Below, piece after piece: positions 9,301 to 18,913 of a DNA stretch of 64,000 nucleotides. Each line of letters begins with the position of its first letter. Positions within the stretch are counted from its first letter, which is position 1. The DNA is taken from the NCBI GenBank assembly GCA_038182865.1, contig CP116226.1, positions 744,001 to 808,000 of the forward strand, in the 5' to 3' direction. A program made the translations under genes and the position numbers. Below the pieces are notes generated by a model. That model did no database searches and was not told the DNA's origin. It saw only the letters and a program-made list of their open reading frames with translations. Source of the stretch: Microbacterium enclense (GTDB lineage: Bacteria; Actinomycetota; Actinomycetes; Actinomycetales; Microbacteriaceae).

Positions 9301-12020
9301 GACGTCACCGCCACGGCATCCGCGTTCCAGGCGCGTACGCGCGCGTCGGGCCAGTCGGCGCCCGCCAGGGAGAAAGCGACGTCACGCTCCTCCCCCGCCT
9401 CGAGGCCGAAGGCGTTGTCGTCGAGCCATGCCCCCGGGGCGGTGGGGAAGCCGTCGATGACGACGATCGGCGCCGGAACCTCGCCGGCGTTCCGCACGTG
9501 CAGCACGCCGTCGCCGATGCGGGCCTCCAGCCGCGTGCGCGGTTGCTCCTTCAGCGGCGCCGGCCCCGTCGCGTACGGCTCGAGCAGTTCCTCGATCGGC
9601 CGGTCGGTCAGGCTGTCGAGCGGCTCGGCCTCGAGGGCTTCGACCTCGGCGCTGCGCGGCTGGGCGTTCAGCGCGTACCAGGCCGAGGAGATCCGGCTGC
9701 CGTCCCCGCCGCGCAGGTACACGGCCAGTACGAGCGGCCCCTCGTCGGGGGCCTCGGCCTCGAGGGTGAAGGCGAGCGTGTGGGCGTCGGCATCCAGATC
9801 CACGGATGCCTCGCGCTCGACGATCACGCGGAACCGGGCGTCGTAGAGGCGGGCGGTGACGGTGGCGGCCAGCGGGTCGGGGGTGTCGTTCGCCGCGTGC
9901 ACCTCGGCGGAGAACACCTCGCCCGCGGCGAGCGACGTGCGGTCGTACACCGCGAAAGCCGACCGTGCCGCACCGAACTGCCGCGCGCGGTAGTACGACA
10001 GCTTCGCGCGCCCGTAGTAGTCGACGATCGCCCAGGAGGCACCCGGGAACACCTCGCCGACCTTGTAGAACCAGTACGCCGCGGTACGGGTGCCGGCGTG
10101 GGCGCGGAGGCGCTCGGAGGCGAACCGGAGGGCGTCGCCCTGCGCGAGTTGGGAGTACTCCACGAAGGTCGCCCAGTCGGTGAGCGGACCGTAGTGCGCG
10201 TACCGCGCCTGTTTGAACAGGTCGAAGAGCGAGAACTGCGCCTGGTGCTGCACGATCGCGCCGTGCGGGGGCGGCGGCCACTGCTCCAGGAGCGCCGGAT
10301 CGAGGAAGCGCGCCATGCTGTCGAGGTCGCACTGGCTCGACAGTCCATACTCCCCGAACACCGGCGGCACGTGCGTCGCGTACTCCTCGACGGGCTGCCC
10401 TTCGTGGTAGACGCCGTAGTAGTGCTCGCTGCCTCCCCAGGGATCGGTGCGGTGGAACGGCCGCGTCGGGTCGTACTGCCGCACGCGCGTGCCGATGACG
10501 GTGAGCAGATCGTCGCCCGAGATCGTGTCGGGGTTCTCGTTGCCTCCGCCCCACATCACGAGCGAGGGGTGCGACCGCAGCCGCCGCACGATGCGCGACG
10601 CCTGCTCGTCCACGGTCGCCAGGGTGGCTCCGGTGGCATCCAGGCCGAACGAGAGCGGGAACTCCTGCAGAACGAGGATGCCGCGGCGGTCGCATTCGTC
10701 GTAGAAGGCGTCGCTCTCGATCGTGCCGCCGCCCCACGCCCGCAGCATCTGGAGGTTCGCGCGCACGACGAGATCGAGGATGTGCCGGTCGATCTCGAAG
10801 CCGCGGCGGGCCATCGGGTCGGTGAAGCACCAGTTGGCGCCCTTGAGGAAGAGCGGCCGCCCGTTGACGACGAACTGCCAGTCGTAGACGTCGTCGCCCG
10901 ACACCTCGGGGAGCGGGCGCATCTCGACGGTGCGGACGCCGACGGTCGTCGAGCGTGCGGAGCCGTCGACGCTCGCCTCGACGCGGTACAGCGGCTGCGC
11001 GCCGTAGCCGAAGGGCCACCACAGGCGGGCATCCGGGATGTCGATCTCGATCGCGTGCCGGGACGTGCCTCGGGATGCCACGGCCTGCGCCGTGACGTCG
11101 GCGACGACCTCGCCCTCGGGGTCGAGCACGCGCACGCGGGTCGGAGCGGGACCGCTGTCGGTGTGCGCGATCAGATCCCACTGCACGCGCAGGCGCGCGT
11201 CGTCGTCGGCGGCGTGGACGGTCGAGACGAACAGGTCGTCGAGCTCGAGGTCGGGCACGCGTTCGAGCCGCACCCCGCGCCAGATCCCGATCGAGATGAG
11301 GTGGCCGTAGTGCCAGCCCCACCCGGGAGACGGTTTGAGCACCCCGTGCCAGTCGCGCGGCGGCGCGTCGAGACGCACGACGATCTCGTCGGTGCCGTCT
11401 CCGCGGAGGAGCGTCGTCACGTCGATATCAGGCCCGCCGTAGATGCCGGAGTGCCGCGCGATCGGCTCACCATTGAGCCAGAAGGATGCCGCGTCGTCGA
11501 CGCCGTCGAACGTCAGGCGCACTCGGTGCCCGCGCCAGTCGGCCGGGACGTCGATGCGCCGGGCGTACCACCACTGCTGCTCCTCGACGCGTGTGCGCCG
11601 GAAGTACCAGGGCCACTCGCGGGGAACACCGTGCTCGGTGAGCTCGACGTAGGTGTTGTCGTCGAGCAGCGGGTCGGGGATCTCGCCCGCCGCGGTGAGC
11701 GCGGCCTGCACTGTGCCCGGCACCGTGGCCGGAATCCAGGTCGAGCGGTCGGTGTCGGGGCGATGCCACCCCACGGGCGCGGGCGGGGCCTGTCCACCGA
11801 ACCACCGCTCGATCGCGAACTCGCGACCCGCGGGCGCCCCGGCGAGCAGCCACTCGCCGTCGAGCGAGATCGTGTCGCGATCGGTCGCGAGAGGCCCCCC
11901 GCTCGTCCCCGACGCCGCCGGAGACGAGACGGGGAGGCTCGCGTGCTCCTGCACCCAGCGGTCGCCATACAGCGGCGAGGCGAGCGATCGCACCCGCTCG
12001 CGGTCGTCGAGCGAGGTCAT
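9297..12020 (-). CDS. Glycoside hydrolase family 2, beta-mannosidase-like
   Basis: 907 residues with no signal peptide, so cytoplasmic. An N-terminal jelly-roll (about 30-220), an Ig-like GH2 sandwich (about 230-350), the TIM barrel (about 350-680) and C-terminal beta domains can be followed. The acid/base Glu is in SLVMWGGGNENPD (about residue 493) and the nucleophile Glu in VFGEYGLSSQ (about 555). The NENPD and GEYGLSSQ wording fits the mannosidase/exo-glucosaminidase side of GH2 rather than LacZ. The ATG follows the upstream permease stop after four bases, with GTGAGG inside the permease end. It probably trims beta-linked mannose or a related sugar from imported oligosaccharides. The exact substrate is not deducible. 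Confidence 0.88.
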   Translation of the reverse strand: MTSLDDRERVRSLASPLYGDRWVQEHASLPVSSPAASGTSGGPLATDRDTISLDGEWLLAGAPAGREFAIERWFGGQAPPAPVGWHRPDTDRSTWIPATVPGTVQAALTAAGEIPDPLLDDNTYVELTEHGVPREWPWYFRRTRVEEQQWWYARRIDVPADWRGHRVRLTFDGVDDAASFWLNGEPIARHSGIYGGPDIDVTTLLRGDGTDEIVVRLDAPPRDWHGVLKPSPGWGWHYGHLISIGIWRGVRLERVPDLELDDLFVSTVHAADDDARLRVQWDLIAHTDSGPAPTRVRVLDPEGEVVADVTAQAVASRGTSRHAIEIDIPDARLWWPFGYGAQPLYRVEASVDGSARSTTVGVRTVEMRPLPEVSGDDVYDWQFVVNGRPLFLKGANWCFTDPMARRGFEIDRHILDLVVRANLQMLRAWGGGTIESDAFYDECDRRGILVLQEFPLSFGLDATGATLATVDEQASRIVRRLRSHPSLVMWGGGNENPDTISGDDLLTVIGTRVRQYDPTRPFHRTDPWGGSEHYYGVYHEGQPVEEYATHVPPVFGEYGLSSQCDLDSMARFLDPALLEQWPPPPHGAIVQHQAQFSLFDLFKQARYAHYGPLTDWATFVEYSQLAQGDALRFASERLRAHAGTRTAAYWFYKVGEVFPGASWAIVDYYGRAKLSYYRARQFGAARSAFAVYDRTSLAAGEVFSAEVHAANDTPDPLAATVTARLYDARFRVIVEREASVDLDADAHTLAFTLEAEAPDEGPLVLAVYLRGGDGSRISSAWYALNAQPRSAEVEALEAEPLDSLTDRPIEELLEPYATGPAPLKEQPRTRLEARIGDGVLHVRNAGEVPAPIVVIDGFPTAPGAWLDDNAFGLEAGEERDVAFSLAGADWPDARVRAWNADAVAVTS

Positions 12021-12024
12021 GCCC

Positions 12025-12891
12025 TCACTTCACCGCCCCGGCGTACAGTCCGCTGACGAAGAAGCGCTGCGCGAAGACGAACAGCAGCAGGATCGGCAGG
12101 CTCATGATGAGCACGGCCGCCATGATGTTGCCCCAGTCCGCGAGGTACTGCGCTTTGAAGTAGAGGACGCCGGTGGTCAGCGTGCGCTTCGACGGATCGG
12201 TGAGCAGCAGCTGCGGCACGAGGTAGTCGTTCCAGACGCCCACGCCCTGCAGGACCCAGAACGTCGCGATCGCGGGACGCGCGAGCGGCAGGAAGATGCG
12301 ACGGAACAGGGTGAAGTATCCCGCGCCGTCGATGACCGCGGCCTCGACGATCTCTTTCGGGACCTGGCGCATGAAGGCCGCCATGAGGAAGACGCCGAAG
12401 GGCAGCGCGCCGGCGATGTAGATGAGGATCACACCGGCGTAGTTGTTGATGAGGCCGAGGTCGCGGACCACCCGGAACTGCGGCACCAGCGCGAGCTGCA
12501 TCGGCAGGAAGATACCGGCCGCCAGCAGGAGATACACCCCGGATCCGATCCTCGTGGCCTGCCGCACGATCGCGTAGGAGGCGAGGGCCGCGACGAAGGT
12601 CGCCACGGTCATGCTCGTGACCGTCAGCAGCACCGAGTTGAAGAAGAGGTTGGTGAAGCCGGCATCCTGCCACGAGGTGACGAAGTTGTCGAAGGTCGGC
12701 GCCTGCGGCAGCCCGGTGGGGTTGGTCAGCACCTCGAGGTTCGGCTTGAACGCGGTGATGACGATGATGACGATCGGGTAGATCATCGCGATGCTGAGCA
12801 CGATCAACAGCAGATTGATCGGGATGCGACGGGCGAAGCGCAGGGCGGAGCGCGTCGTGAAGCGCGGGTTCGCGCTGGTGCTCGTGGTCAT
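12025..12891 (-). CDS. Carbohydrate ABC transporter permease (MalG type)
   Basis: 288 residues. The start at 12891 is chosen because its ATGA overlaps the stop of the preceding permease and the first residues form a normal basic N-terminus. It has about six membrane segments, beginning with ILLIVLSIAMIYPIVIIVITAF-like residues. The cytoplasmic EAA loop EIVEAAVIDGAGYFTLFRRI contacts the ATPase. It belongs to the CUT1 sugar importer family. No ATPase gene lies in the operon, so it presumably shares a general MsmK-type ATPase encoded elsewhere, as is common in actinobacteria. Confidence 0.92.
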   Translation of the reverse strand: MTTSTSANPRFTTRSALRFARRIPINLLLIVLSIAMIYPIVIIVITAFKPNLEVLTNPTGLPQAPTFDNFVTSWQDAGFTNLFFNSVLLTVTSMTVATFVAALASYAIVRQATRIGSGVYLLLAAGIFLPMQLALVPQFRVVRDLGLINNYAGVILIYIAGALPFGVFLMAAFMRQVPKEIVEAAVIDGAGYFTLFRRIFLPLARPAIATFWVLQGVGVWNDYLVPQLLLTDPSKRTLTTGVLYFKAQYLADWGNIMAAVLIMSLPILLLFVFAQRFFVSGLYAGAVK

Positions 12892-13877
12892 CGGTTGCCC
12901 TCCTCGGCAGCGACGCGGTTGTTGAGTCTGTTCTGCACGGCGGCGATCGCGATCAGCACGATCAGCACCAGCACGGCCATGGCCGAGGCGTAGCCGAAGT
13001 TGTTGTTGACCAAGCCCTCCTGGAACACCTGCGTCATGAACAGCTGTGTCGAGTTGCCCGGCCCGCCCCGCGTCATCAGGTAGACGGTGTCGAACGCTCT
13101 CAGGGCGCCGTTGATCGACAGCACGAGCACGAGTCCGATCGAGGGGATCATGAGCGGGATCGTGATGAAGCGCATCGCCTTCCACCCGCGCGCGCCGTCG
13201 ACCTTGGCCGCCTCGAGGATCTCACCGGGGATCGTCGACAGCCCCGCGAGGAAGATGACGACGTTGAAGCCCAGACCGCTCCACAGGTCGACGAGGATGA
13301 CGCTGTACAGAGCGAGGTCGTAGTTGCCGAGCCAGTCCTGTGCGAGCCCGCCGAGCCCGATGCTGCGCAGCAGCGTGTTGAACGTTCCCGTGGTGGGGTC
13401 GTACATGAAGCTCCACGTGAACACGATCGCCACGGGGGAGATGACCATCGGGGCGAAGAAGATCGCGCGGTAGATGTTTCCGAGCCGGAGCTGGCGATGC
13501 AGGAGCACGGCGATGAGGAACGCCAGGATCGTCTGGACGATGATCTTGAAGAACCCGTAGATCGCGGTGTTCCCGATCGCCTCCATGAGCACGGGGTCGC
13601 CCGAGAAGATGCGCACGAAGTTGTCGGCACCGACGAACTCCCACGCGCGGTTGAACCCCCGCGCGTCGGTGAAGCTCGCCACGATCACCTGTCCCATGGG
13701 GTACACCGTGAAGACGGTGTAGAGCACCAGCGCGGGGGCGACGGCGATCCAGAACTTGCCCGCAGTGGAACGCCCGGTCCACAGGCGCGCCTTCAGCGAG
13801 CGCGTCGTGACCGCCTGCGTGGCGGTGGGGTCGTCCAGGGCGAGGACCCGTGGGTCCTCGACGCGTGTGCTGCTCAT
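12888..13877 (-). CDS. Carbohydrate ABC transporter permease (MalF type)
   Basis: 329 residues with a basic N-terminal extension of about 40 residues and six membrane segments, the first being IAVAPALVLYTVFTVYP. The EAA loop is EILEAAKVDGARGWKAMRFI. It pairs with the downstream permease (four-base overlap) to form the CUT1 membrane channel. Its ATG overlaps the stop of the interrupted DUF6259-like gene by four bases, so its translation may be affected by the premature stop upstream. The binding proteins are probably the two lipoproteins at 16136 and 17472. Confidence 0.92.
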   Translation of the reverse strand: MSSTRVEDPRVLALDDPTATQAVTTRSLKARLWTGRSTAGKFWIAVAPALVLYTVFTVYPMGQVIVASFTDARGFNRAWEFVGADNFVRIFSGDPVLMEAIGNTAIYGFFKIIVQTILAFLIAVLLHRQLRLGNIYRAIFFAPMVISPVAIVFTWSFMYDPTTGTFNTLLRSIGLGGLAQDWLGNYDLALYSVILVDLWSGLGFNVVIFLAGLSTIPGEILEAAKVDGARGWKAMRFITIPLMIPSIGLVLVLSINGALRAFDTVYLMTRGGPGNSTQLFMTQVFQEGLVNNNFGYASAMAVLVLIVLIAIAAVQNRLNNRVAAEEGNR

Positions 13878-15943
13878 AGCGATCCAATCGGGTCAGAGAG
13901 GGAGGTGACGACGATCACGCTTCGGGCGGGCACGTCGATGCGCCCGTCCACGACACGAGCGCGGTGTCCGTCGAGGTCGTCGATCTCGGCCGCGCCGAGA
14001 CCGGAGCCGGTGAGGTGAAGCGACAGGGTCTCGTCGCCGTAGGTGGCCACGACGACGGCACGGGTCCCGTCGGCCCCCTCCCACACGGTGAGGAGGTCGT
14101 GGACCGAGCCGTCGGGCCGGTGGGCGACGACGTCGTGATCGACGAGGATGCGCCCGTTCCAGAGCACGTCGCGGTGGCGGTCGCGCAGGGCGTCGGCCCG
14201 TCGGGCGAGCGCCACGGTCGCCGGCATGTCGCCCGGTCGACCCTTGAAGTTGTACGGCTCGAGGCTCATCGCGTAGCCGTACAGCAGACACTGCGCGACC
14301 ATCGAGCGGTCGTCGAACCCCGTCAGCGCGGTCACGATGCGGGCGTCGGGGCGCAGCTGACGCCCGAGGGGGCGGTGGGTCGGCGAGGCGCTGCGGAAGT
14401 ACGAGACGTCGTAGTGCGCGAACTGGTCGTCGTAGGCGCCTTCGGCCGCGATGACGAACGTGTCGGCACGGTCGCCGAGTCCCGCGCGGATGTCCTCCAC
14501 GAAGGCGGCATCCCACGTGAACGCGCTCGCGCCGACGGGGTGACCGTGATCGTCGGCGAAGCACAGCAGAGCGCGGCCGTGATAGAGCGACTCGTCGGCC
14601 AGGATGCCATCGGCCCCCCACTCCGCCATGTCGGCGACCTCGTCGGCGAAGCGTCGCCGCAGCTCCTCCACGCCGAAGCACAGCGGGACGTACCAGGGGG
14701 TGTTGATGCCGTAGCGCTTCCGCGACGAGTGGTACACCGGGCCGGGCTGGGCGTAGGGCTGACCGTTCGGGTCGCGCGAGACGAACGGTGCGAGTTCTTC
14801 CCACAGAGGACCGGGCTTCTCGACCCAGACCTACTTCACGTACAGGACGGTGGCGACGTCGAGCTCGCGCGCCCGGGCGAGCGCGCGGCGCAGGCCTTCT
14901 TCACCGCCGAGCTTGGCGGCGGGACGGTGCTGCGGCACGAGACCGTCTTGACCGCCCTCGTTCCACCCGACGATCTGGATCGCGCCGATCCCCTCGCGGG
15001 CGCACTCCTCGATGATGTCGACGAGGTCGTCGAAGTCGTAGCGAGGTTCGCCCTCGGTCGACATCACCTGCACCTGCAGCCACGAGCGCGGTTCCTGCAG
15101 CCAGGGTGCCGCGCTCCGCCGGGTCGGGTCCTGGGTGGGCAGGTAGGCGGTGAGACCGTTCGGCCACTCCCCCGCGTAGGGGACGAGGGCGATCTCGGGG
15201 AGCTCGGCCTCGATGCCCGCTCCCTCGGGGAAGTGGATCGCGTCGAGGGTCACGGCGGCATCCGCACCCCCGCGGCGCAGGAGGCTGTCGGAGAAGCCGG
15301 GCTCGAGGCTCGCGCGCCACCCGATGAAGGCGAGCGTGCGTTCGGCCGGCTGGATCGTGAGGCCGCCGGCGTCTCCGGCGAGCACGACGAAGGGCGAGGT
15401 CGGGGTGCCGACCAGCTCGGGGCGGAGGTTGCCGCTCGCGTAGTCGGGGAACGTCGTGCCCCAGTACGGCGCGTTCGAGTCGAACACCGGGAGGAGGGAG
15501 ACGCGCGTGCCCGTCGAGTAGTCCACGCCGCGCAGCTCGAGGGAGCCTTCGGCGGGACGGATGCCCCGCAGCGACGGGAAGCGCACGGCCTCGACGCCGC
15601 CCTCGTCGAGGTGGAACGACAACCCCAGGCGCACCGCGCCGTCGGCGACCCGCGCGGTCACCGCGATCTCGCCCGAAAGCCGTTCGCCCGCGGACGTCAC
15701 CGGGTCCGTCCACACCAGGCGCAGAGCGTGATCGCCGTCGTGCTCGACGCGTGTGAGCGTCTGCGCGGAGGTCTCGACGACGACAGTCCGGTCGCCGCCG
15801 CGCGGGACCTCGAGGACGAACAGAGAGGCCGGCGTCGCGGCCTCGCGCGCCATCCCCGGGGCATCGACGCGGGCGATGCCGCCCGTCTCGGGGTCGAATG
15901 ACACGGTGGCACGATCGTCGGCGATCGTCAGTAGCGGAGTCAC
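13874..15943 (-). pseudogene. DUF6259-like glycan-metabolism protein, interrupted by in-frame TAG
   Basis: Two open stretches in the same frame, 15943-14831 (370 residues) and 14830-13874, are separated only by a TAG at 14833-14831. Readthrough would give about 688 residues. The join reads VLYVK, stop, VWVEKPGPLWEELAP, then a continuous fold with WGADGILADESLYH and NTPWYVPLCFG. The N-terminal half is a beta-sandwich resembling the galactose-mutarotase-like part of glycosidases and the second half is barrel-like. I recall this arrangement from DUF6259 proteins (memory, not a search). The start is GTG at 15943, with AAGGA about seven bases before it. GTG at 14737 could restart translation but has no ribosome site. 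A one-base change or a sequencing error is the simplest cause; amber readthrough is less likely. Confidence 0.75.
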
Positions 15944-15965
15944 AAGCACATCCTTGGTCTCGTTG

Positions 15966-15980
15966 TGTAGCCATACTACA
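15966..15980. promoter_or_regulatory. Operator box A (TGTAG-N5-CTACA)
   Basis: TGTAGCCATACTACA, a perfect 5-5-5 inverted repeat identical to box B in front of the RpiR-type regulator gene. It lies 23 bases upstream of the GTG of the DUF6259/permease/GH2 operon. Read leftwards it contains TAGTAT, a plausible -10, so a bound protein would block RNA polymerase. Confidence 0.8.
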
Positions 15981-16080
15981 TGGCATCCTCGGTCCTGCCC
16001 ATGCGAGACCCTCATTCCGGCCCGATCGACGGATATCGCGTAGCCGCGCTACCGTCGAGTGGACCGAGAAGGCATGTCGA

Positions 16081-16108
16081 AGCCCCCGCCGGCGCGCCGG
16101 CGGGGGCT
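16081..16108 (-). terminator. Perfect 28-bp GC palindrome, terminator after the second binding-protein gene
   Basis: AGCCCCCGCCGGCG is followed directly by its reverse complement, giving a 14-bp stem (less a minimal loop) 28 bases beyond the stop at 16136. It separates the binding-protein transcript from the permease operon, which then needs its own promoter at box A. Confidence 0.75.
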
Positions 16109-16135
16109 CTCGTCTCGGACTGTCGTCGGCGTCGG

Positions 16136-17401
16136 TCAGTCCGCGTTGGCGCGGATCTCGGCGAGGCTCGCGTCGAGTTCTCCGATCACCGTGTCGACAT
16201 CACTTCGCCCCGCGATGAGGTTCTGCATCCCCACGAGGAGCGTCTCCTGCAGCTGCGGGTGCGCCGGGATCACGACGGGACGGAAGGTCTTCCCCTCCCA
16301 GGCCGCGACCATGTCGGGGAAGAGGGGGTCGTTCGCCGAGACGTCGATCCCCGTCGTGGTCGGGAACGCTTTCACCGAGGTGAGGAAATCGGTGTACACC
16401 TCTTCCTGGAAGAAGAAGTCGATGAAGCTCTCGGCGGCCTCGACGCGATCGTTGCCCGGATTGATCCCCCACGCGACGAGATAGCTGCCCCACATGTCGG
16501 CGACGTCGGCGTCGAGCGTCGGGAAGTTCATGTAGCCGGGCTCCACACCGGCCGCCCGCGCGTCGGAGAGGATCCACGTCGCCGGGAACATCGCCGCCTG
16601 CCCCGTCAGGAAGGCGGACTTGGCGGCCGACTGGTTCGTCCCGAGCGGGTCGGGCATGTAGGCCGGCACGAGGTCCTTCACGACCTCGAGCGCCTCGGCG
16701 TAGCCGGGGGTGTCGGCGAAGGTCCGCTCCCCCGCGAGCAGCTGCTCGACCGCGTCGGGGTCGTCGGGGAAGACGTGCTGAGCCATCGCGTAGTACGCGA
16801 TGAACTGTGGCCACCAGCTGTCCTGGGCGCTCATCGCGATCGGGGTGATGCCGGCCGCCGACAGCTTCTCGGCCGCGGCCTTCAGCTCGGTGTACGTCTG
16901 CGGCACCTCCGTGATGCCGGCTTTCTCGAACAGCGCGGTGTTGTAGATGATGCCGTTGCCCGACTGCGAGATCGGCACGGAGTACGCGGCATCCCCCTCC
17001 GCTCCCCGACGGGCCTCCTGCGCCGCGGCGTCGTCGAGACGCGCGAAGAAGTCGGCTCCCGAAAGGTCGGCGGCGAAGCCGTCGCGGACGAAGTCGGTGA
17101 GGTTCTTCGGGTCGAACCCGTAGACGTCGGGGCCGGCACCGCCGGAAAGACGCGTCTTGAGCACGTTGTCGTAATCGTTGGTGTTCACGAACTCGGCGTT
17201 GACGGTGACGCCGGGATTCTCAGCCTCGAAGGCGTCGATGACCTTCTCGTAGGCCTTCTGGGTGTCACCGCCGTCGCCCCACATGAGGAAGCTGAGGGTG
17301 GTCGTCTCGCTCGAGGCGGACTGGCATGCGGTCAGGGATGCCAGGGCGAGGGCGGTCAGTGCCGTCGCGGCCGCGGCCGTCAAGGGCAGGGAACGGGGCA
17401 T
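16136..17401 (-). CDS. Extracellular sugar-binding lipoprotein, paralogue 2
   Basis: 421 residues. The start at 17401 has GGAAGGA eight bases upstream. A lipoprotein signal peptide ends in the lipobox LTAC (ASLTAC, then QSAS), so the mature protein is membrane-anchored outside the cell. It is a CUT1-type solute-binding protein: FLMWGDGGDTQKAYEKVIDA, then NTNDYDNVLKTRLSGGAGPDVYGFD, which are nearly the same phrases as in the neighbour at 17472. Both are preceded by their own ribosome site and separated by a hairpin. The pair looks like a tandem duplication serving one permease pair, perhaps binding two related oligosaccharides. Confidence 0.92.
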   Translation of the reverse strand: MPRSLPLTAAAATALTALALASLTACQSASSETTTLSFLMWGDGGDTQKAYEKVIDAFEAENPGVTVNAEFVNTNDYDNVLKTRLSGGAGPDVYGFDPKNLTDFVRDGFAADLSGADFFARLDDAAAQEARRGAEGDAAYSVPISQSGNGIIYNTALFEKAGITEVPQTYTELKAAAEKLSAAGITPIAMSAQDSWWPQFIAYYAMAQHVFPDDPDAVEQLLAGERTFADTPGYAEALEVVKDLVPAYMPDPLGTNQSAAKSAFLTGQAAMFPATWILSDARAAGVEPGYMNFPTLDADVADMWGSYLVAWGINPGNDRVEAAESFIDFFFQEEVYTDFLTSVKAFPTTTGIDVSANDPLFPDMVAAWEGKTFRPVVIPAHPQLQETLLVGMQNLIAGRSDVDTVIGELDASLAEIRANAD

Positions 17402-17423
17402 GGGGGATGTCCTTCCGAAAAGG

Positions 17424-17465
17424 GAACCGCCCCGCACCGCGCGTCATCGCGGGGCGGGGCGGTTC
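17424..17465 (-). terminator. Intercistronic hairpin between the two binding-protein genes
   Basis: GAACCGCCCC (17424-17433) pairs with GGGGCGGTTC (17456-17465), and a further GCGGGG offers an alternative register. It begins seven bases after the stop of the first binding-protein gene. Such hairpins often stabilise the message of the upstream gene or reduce expression of the downstream one; which applies here is inference. Confidence 0.55.
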
Positions 17466-17471
17466 GCGTGT

Positions 17472-18734
17472 TCAGCGGTTGTTGGCGCGGTACTGCTCGA
17501 GGGCCACGTCGAGGTCCGCGAGGACCTGCGGGGTGTCCTTCTGCCCGCTGATGATGTTCTGCAGTCCCACCAGGAGGGCGTCCTGGATGCTCGGGTCGGT
17601 CGGCGAGAACGCCGCCACGAAGGTCTTGCCCTCCCAGGCCGCCTGCATCTCGGGGAACAGCGGGTCGACGTCGGCGCCGATCTCGACACCCTCGGTCGTG
17701 GGGAAGAGCTTCACCTTGTCGAGGAACGTCTTGTACGTGTCGTCCTGCAGGAAGAAGTCGAGGAACTTGTGCGAGGCGGCGAGCTTGGCGTCGCCGTTGT
17801 TCGGGTTGACGCCGAAGCGCACCTGGTAGGTGCCCCACAGGTCGTTGCTCGGCTGATCGACCGTCGGGAAGTTCATGTACCCGAGGTCGAGGCCGGCCTC
17901 GCGGGCATCGGAGAGGATCCACGTCGCGGGGAACATCGCCGCCTGCCCGCCGAGGAACGCCGACTGTGCGGCCGTCTGGCTCGTGCCGACCGGGTTGGGC
18001 ATGTAGTAGGGCGTCAGATCGCGGACGACGTCGAGCGACTCGGCCCACGCCTCGCTCTCGGAGAAGGTCGTCTCTCCCGCGGCCATCTGCGCGCCGAGCT
18101 CCTCGTTCGCACCGTGCTCGGCGAGGGCGTAGTAGACGATGAACTGCGGCCACCAGTTGTCCTGCGCGCTCATGGCGAAGGGGATGACGCCGGCGTCGGA
18201 CAGCTTCTTCGAGTCGGCGAGGAGCTCGGTGTACGTCGTGGGCGGGGCGGAGATACCGGCCTTCTCGAAGAGCGCCTTGTTGTAGATGATGCCGTTGCCC
18301 GAGAGCGAGATGGGCAGGTTGTACGTCCCGCCCGCGCGCTGGCTGTCCGCGGCAGCCTCGGGGGTGAGCTTCGACAGGTAGCTCTCGCCACCGTCGGAGA
18401 GATCGGCGGCGAAGCCGTCGGCGACGAAGGTGTCGATGTTGCCGAGGTCGAAGCCGTACACGTCGGGACCGGCACCGCCGGACAGGCGGGTCTTGAGGAT
18501 GTTGTCGTAGTCGTTCGTGTTGAAGAACTCGGCGTTGATCGTGATGTCGGGGTTCGCGGCCTCGAACGCGGTGATGACGTCTTCGTACGCGGTCTGCGTG
18601 TCACCGCCGTCGCCCCACATCATGAAGCTGAGCTCGGTCGGGCCGCCGCTGGAACCTCCCGCACAGCCGCTCAGCGCGCCTACGGTGGTCAGTGCGACCG
18701 CCGCTACCGCCGTGTGCCTCAGCCACTTCGTCAT
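17472..18734 (-). CDS. Extracellular sugar-binding lipoprotein, paralogue 1
   Basis: 420 residues. The start at 18734 is chosen for the ribosome site AGGGAG five to six bases upstream and because it gives a clean signal peptide (MTKWLRHTAVAAVALTTVG) ending in lipobox LSGC. The same CUT1 binding-protein motifs as the downstream paralogue are present: FMMWGDGGDTQTAYEDVITA, NTNDYDNILKTRLSGGAGPD, and SAQDNWWPQFIVYYALAEHG. Operator box C lies 58 bases upstream. The paralogues differ mainly in the central and C-terminal ligand-facing parts. Confidence 0.92.
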   Translation of the reverse strand: MTKWLRHTAVAAVALTTVGALSGCAGGSSGGPTELSFMMWGDGGDTQTAYEDVITAFEAANPDITINAEFFNTNDYDNILKTRLSGGAGPDVYGFDLGNIDTFVADGFAADLSDGGESYLSKLTPEAAADSQRAGGTYNLPISLSGNGIIYNKALFEKAGISAPPTTYTELLADSKKLSDAGVIPFAMSAQDNWWPQFIVYYALAEHGANEELGAQMAAGETTFSESEAWAESLDVVRDLTPYYMPNPVGTSQTAAQSAFLGGQAAMFPATWILSDAREAGLDLGYMNFPTVDQPSNDLWGTYQVRFGVNPNNGDAKLAASHKFLDFFLQDDTYKTFLDKVKLFPTTEGVEIGADVDPLFPEMQAAWEGKTFVAAFSPTDPSIQDALLVGLQNIISGQKDTPQVLADLDVALEQYRANNR

Positions 18735-18791
18735 GGCCACTCCCTTATCTCCGTCGATCGCCGCGCGGTCCATTCCGCGCGACGTACTGTC

Positions 18792-18806
18792 GGTAGCAAG
18801 ACTACA
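18792..18806. promoter_or_regulatory. Operator box C
   Basis: GGTAGCAAGACTACA keeps the core GTAG-N4-ACTAC exactly. It lies 58 bases upstream of the first binding-protein gene, in the divergent intergenic region shared with the gene at 18914. Read leftwards it is TGTAGTCTTGCTACC, with TAGTCT as a possible -10. Confidence 0.75.
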
Positions 18807-18864
18807 CAAAATCGGTTCATTCGCCCATATCGAATGCGTAACGACGACTTACTCGCCCGAAACG

Positions 18865-18879
18865 GCTAGTGGAACTACT
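18865..18879. promoter_or_regulatory. Operator box D (one core mismatch)
   Basis: GCTAGTGGAACTACT differs from the core GTAG-N4-ACTAC at one base. It ends 35 bases before the ATG at 18914. With box C it brackets the divergent promoters. Confidence 0.6.
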
Positions 18880-18913
18880 CATCGACGCCTGTCCGTCGAT
18901 AGGGTGAGGCCCC

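Noticed and set aside
9498..12056. Open frame of about 852 codons antisense to the GH2 gene
   Set aside because: Shadow of a real gene with intact catalytic motifs on the minus strand.
14831..16015. Start of the DUF6259-like protein at the ATG at 16015
   Set aside because: That start would place operator box A and the likely promoter inside the coding region; GTG at 15943 has a ribosome site and begins the recognisable fold.
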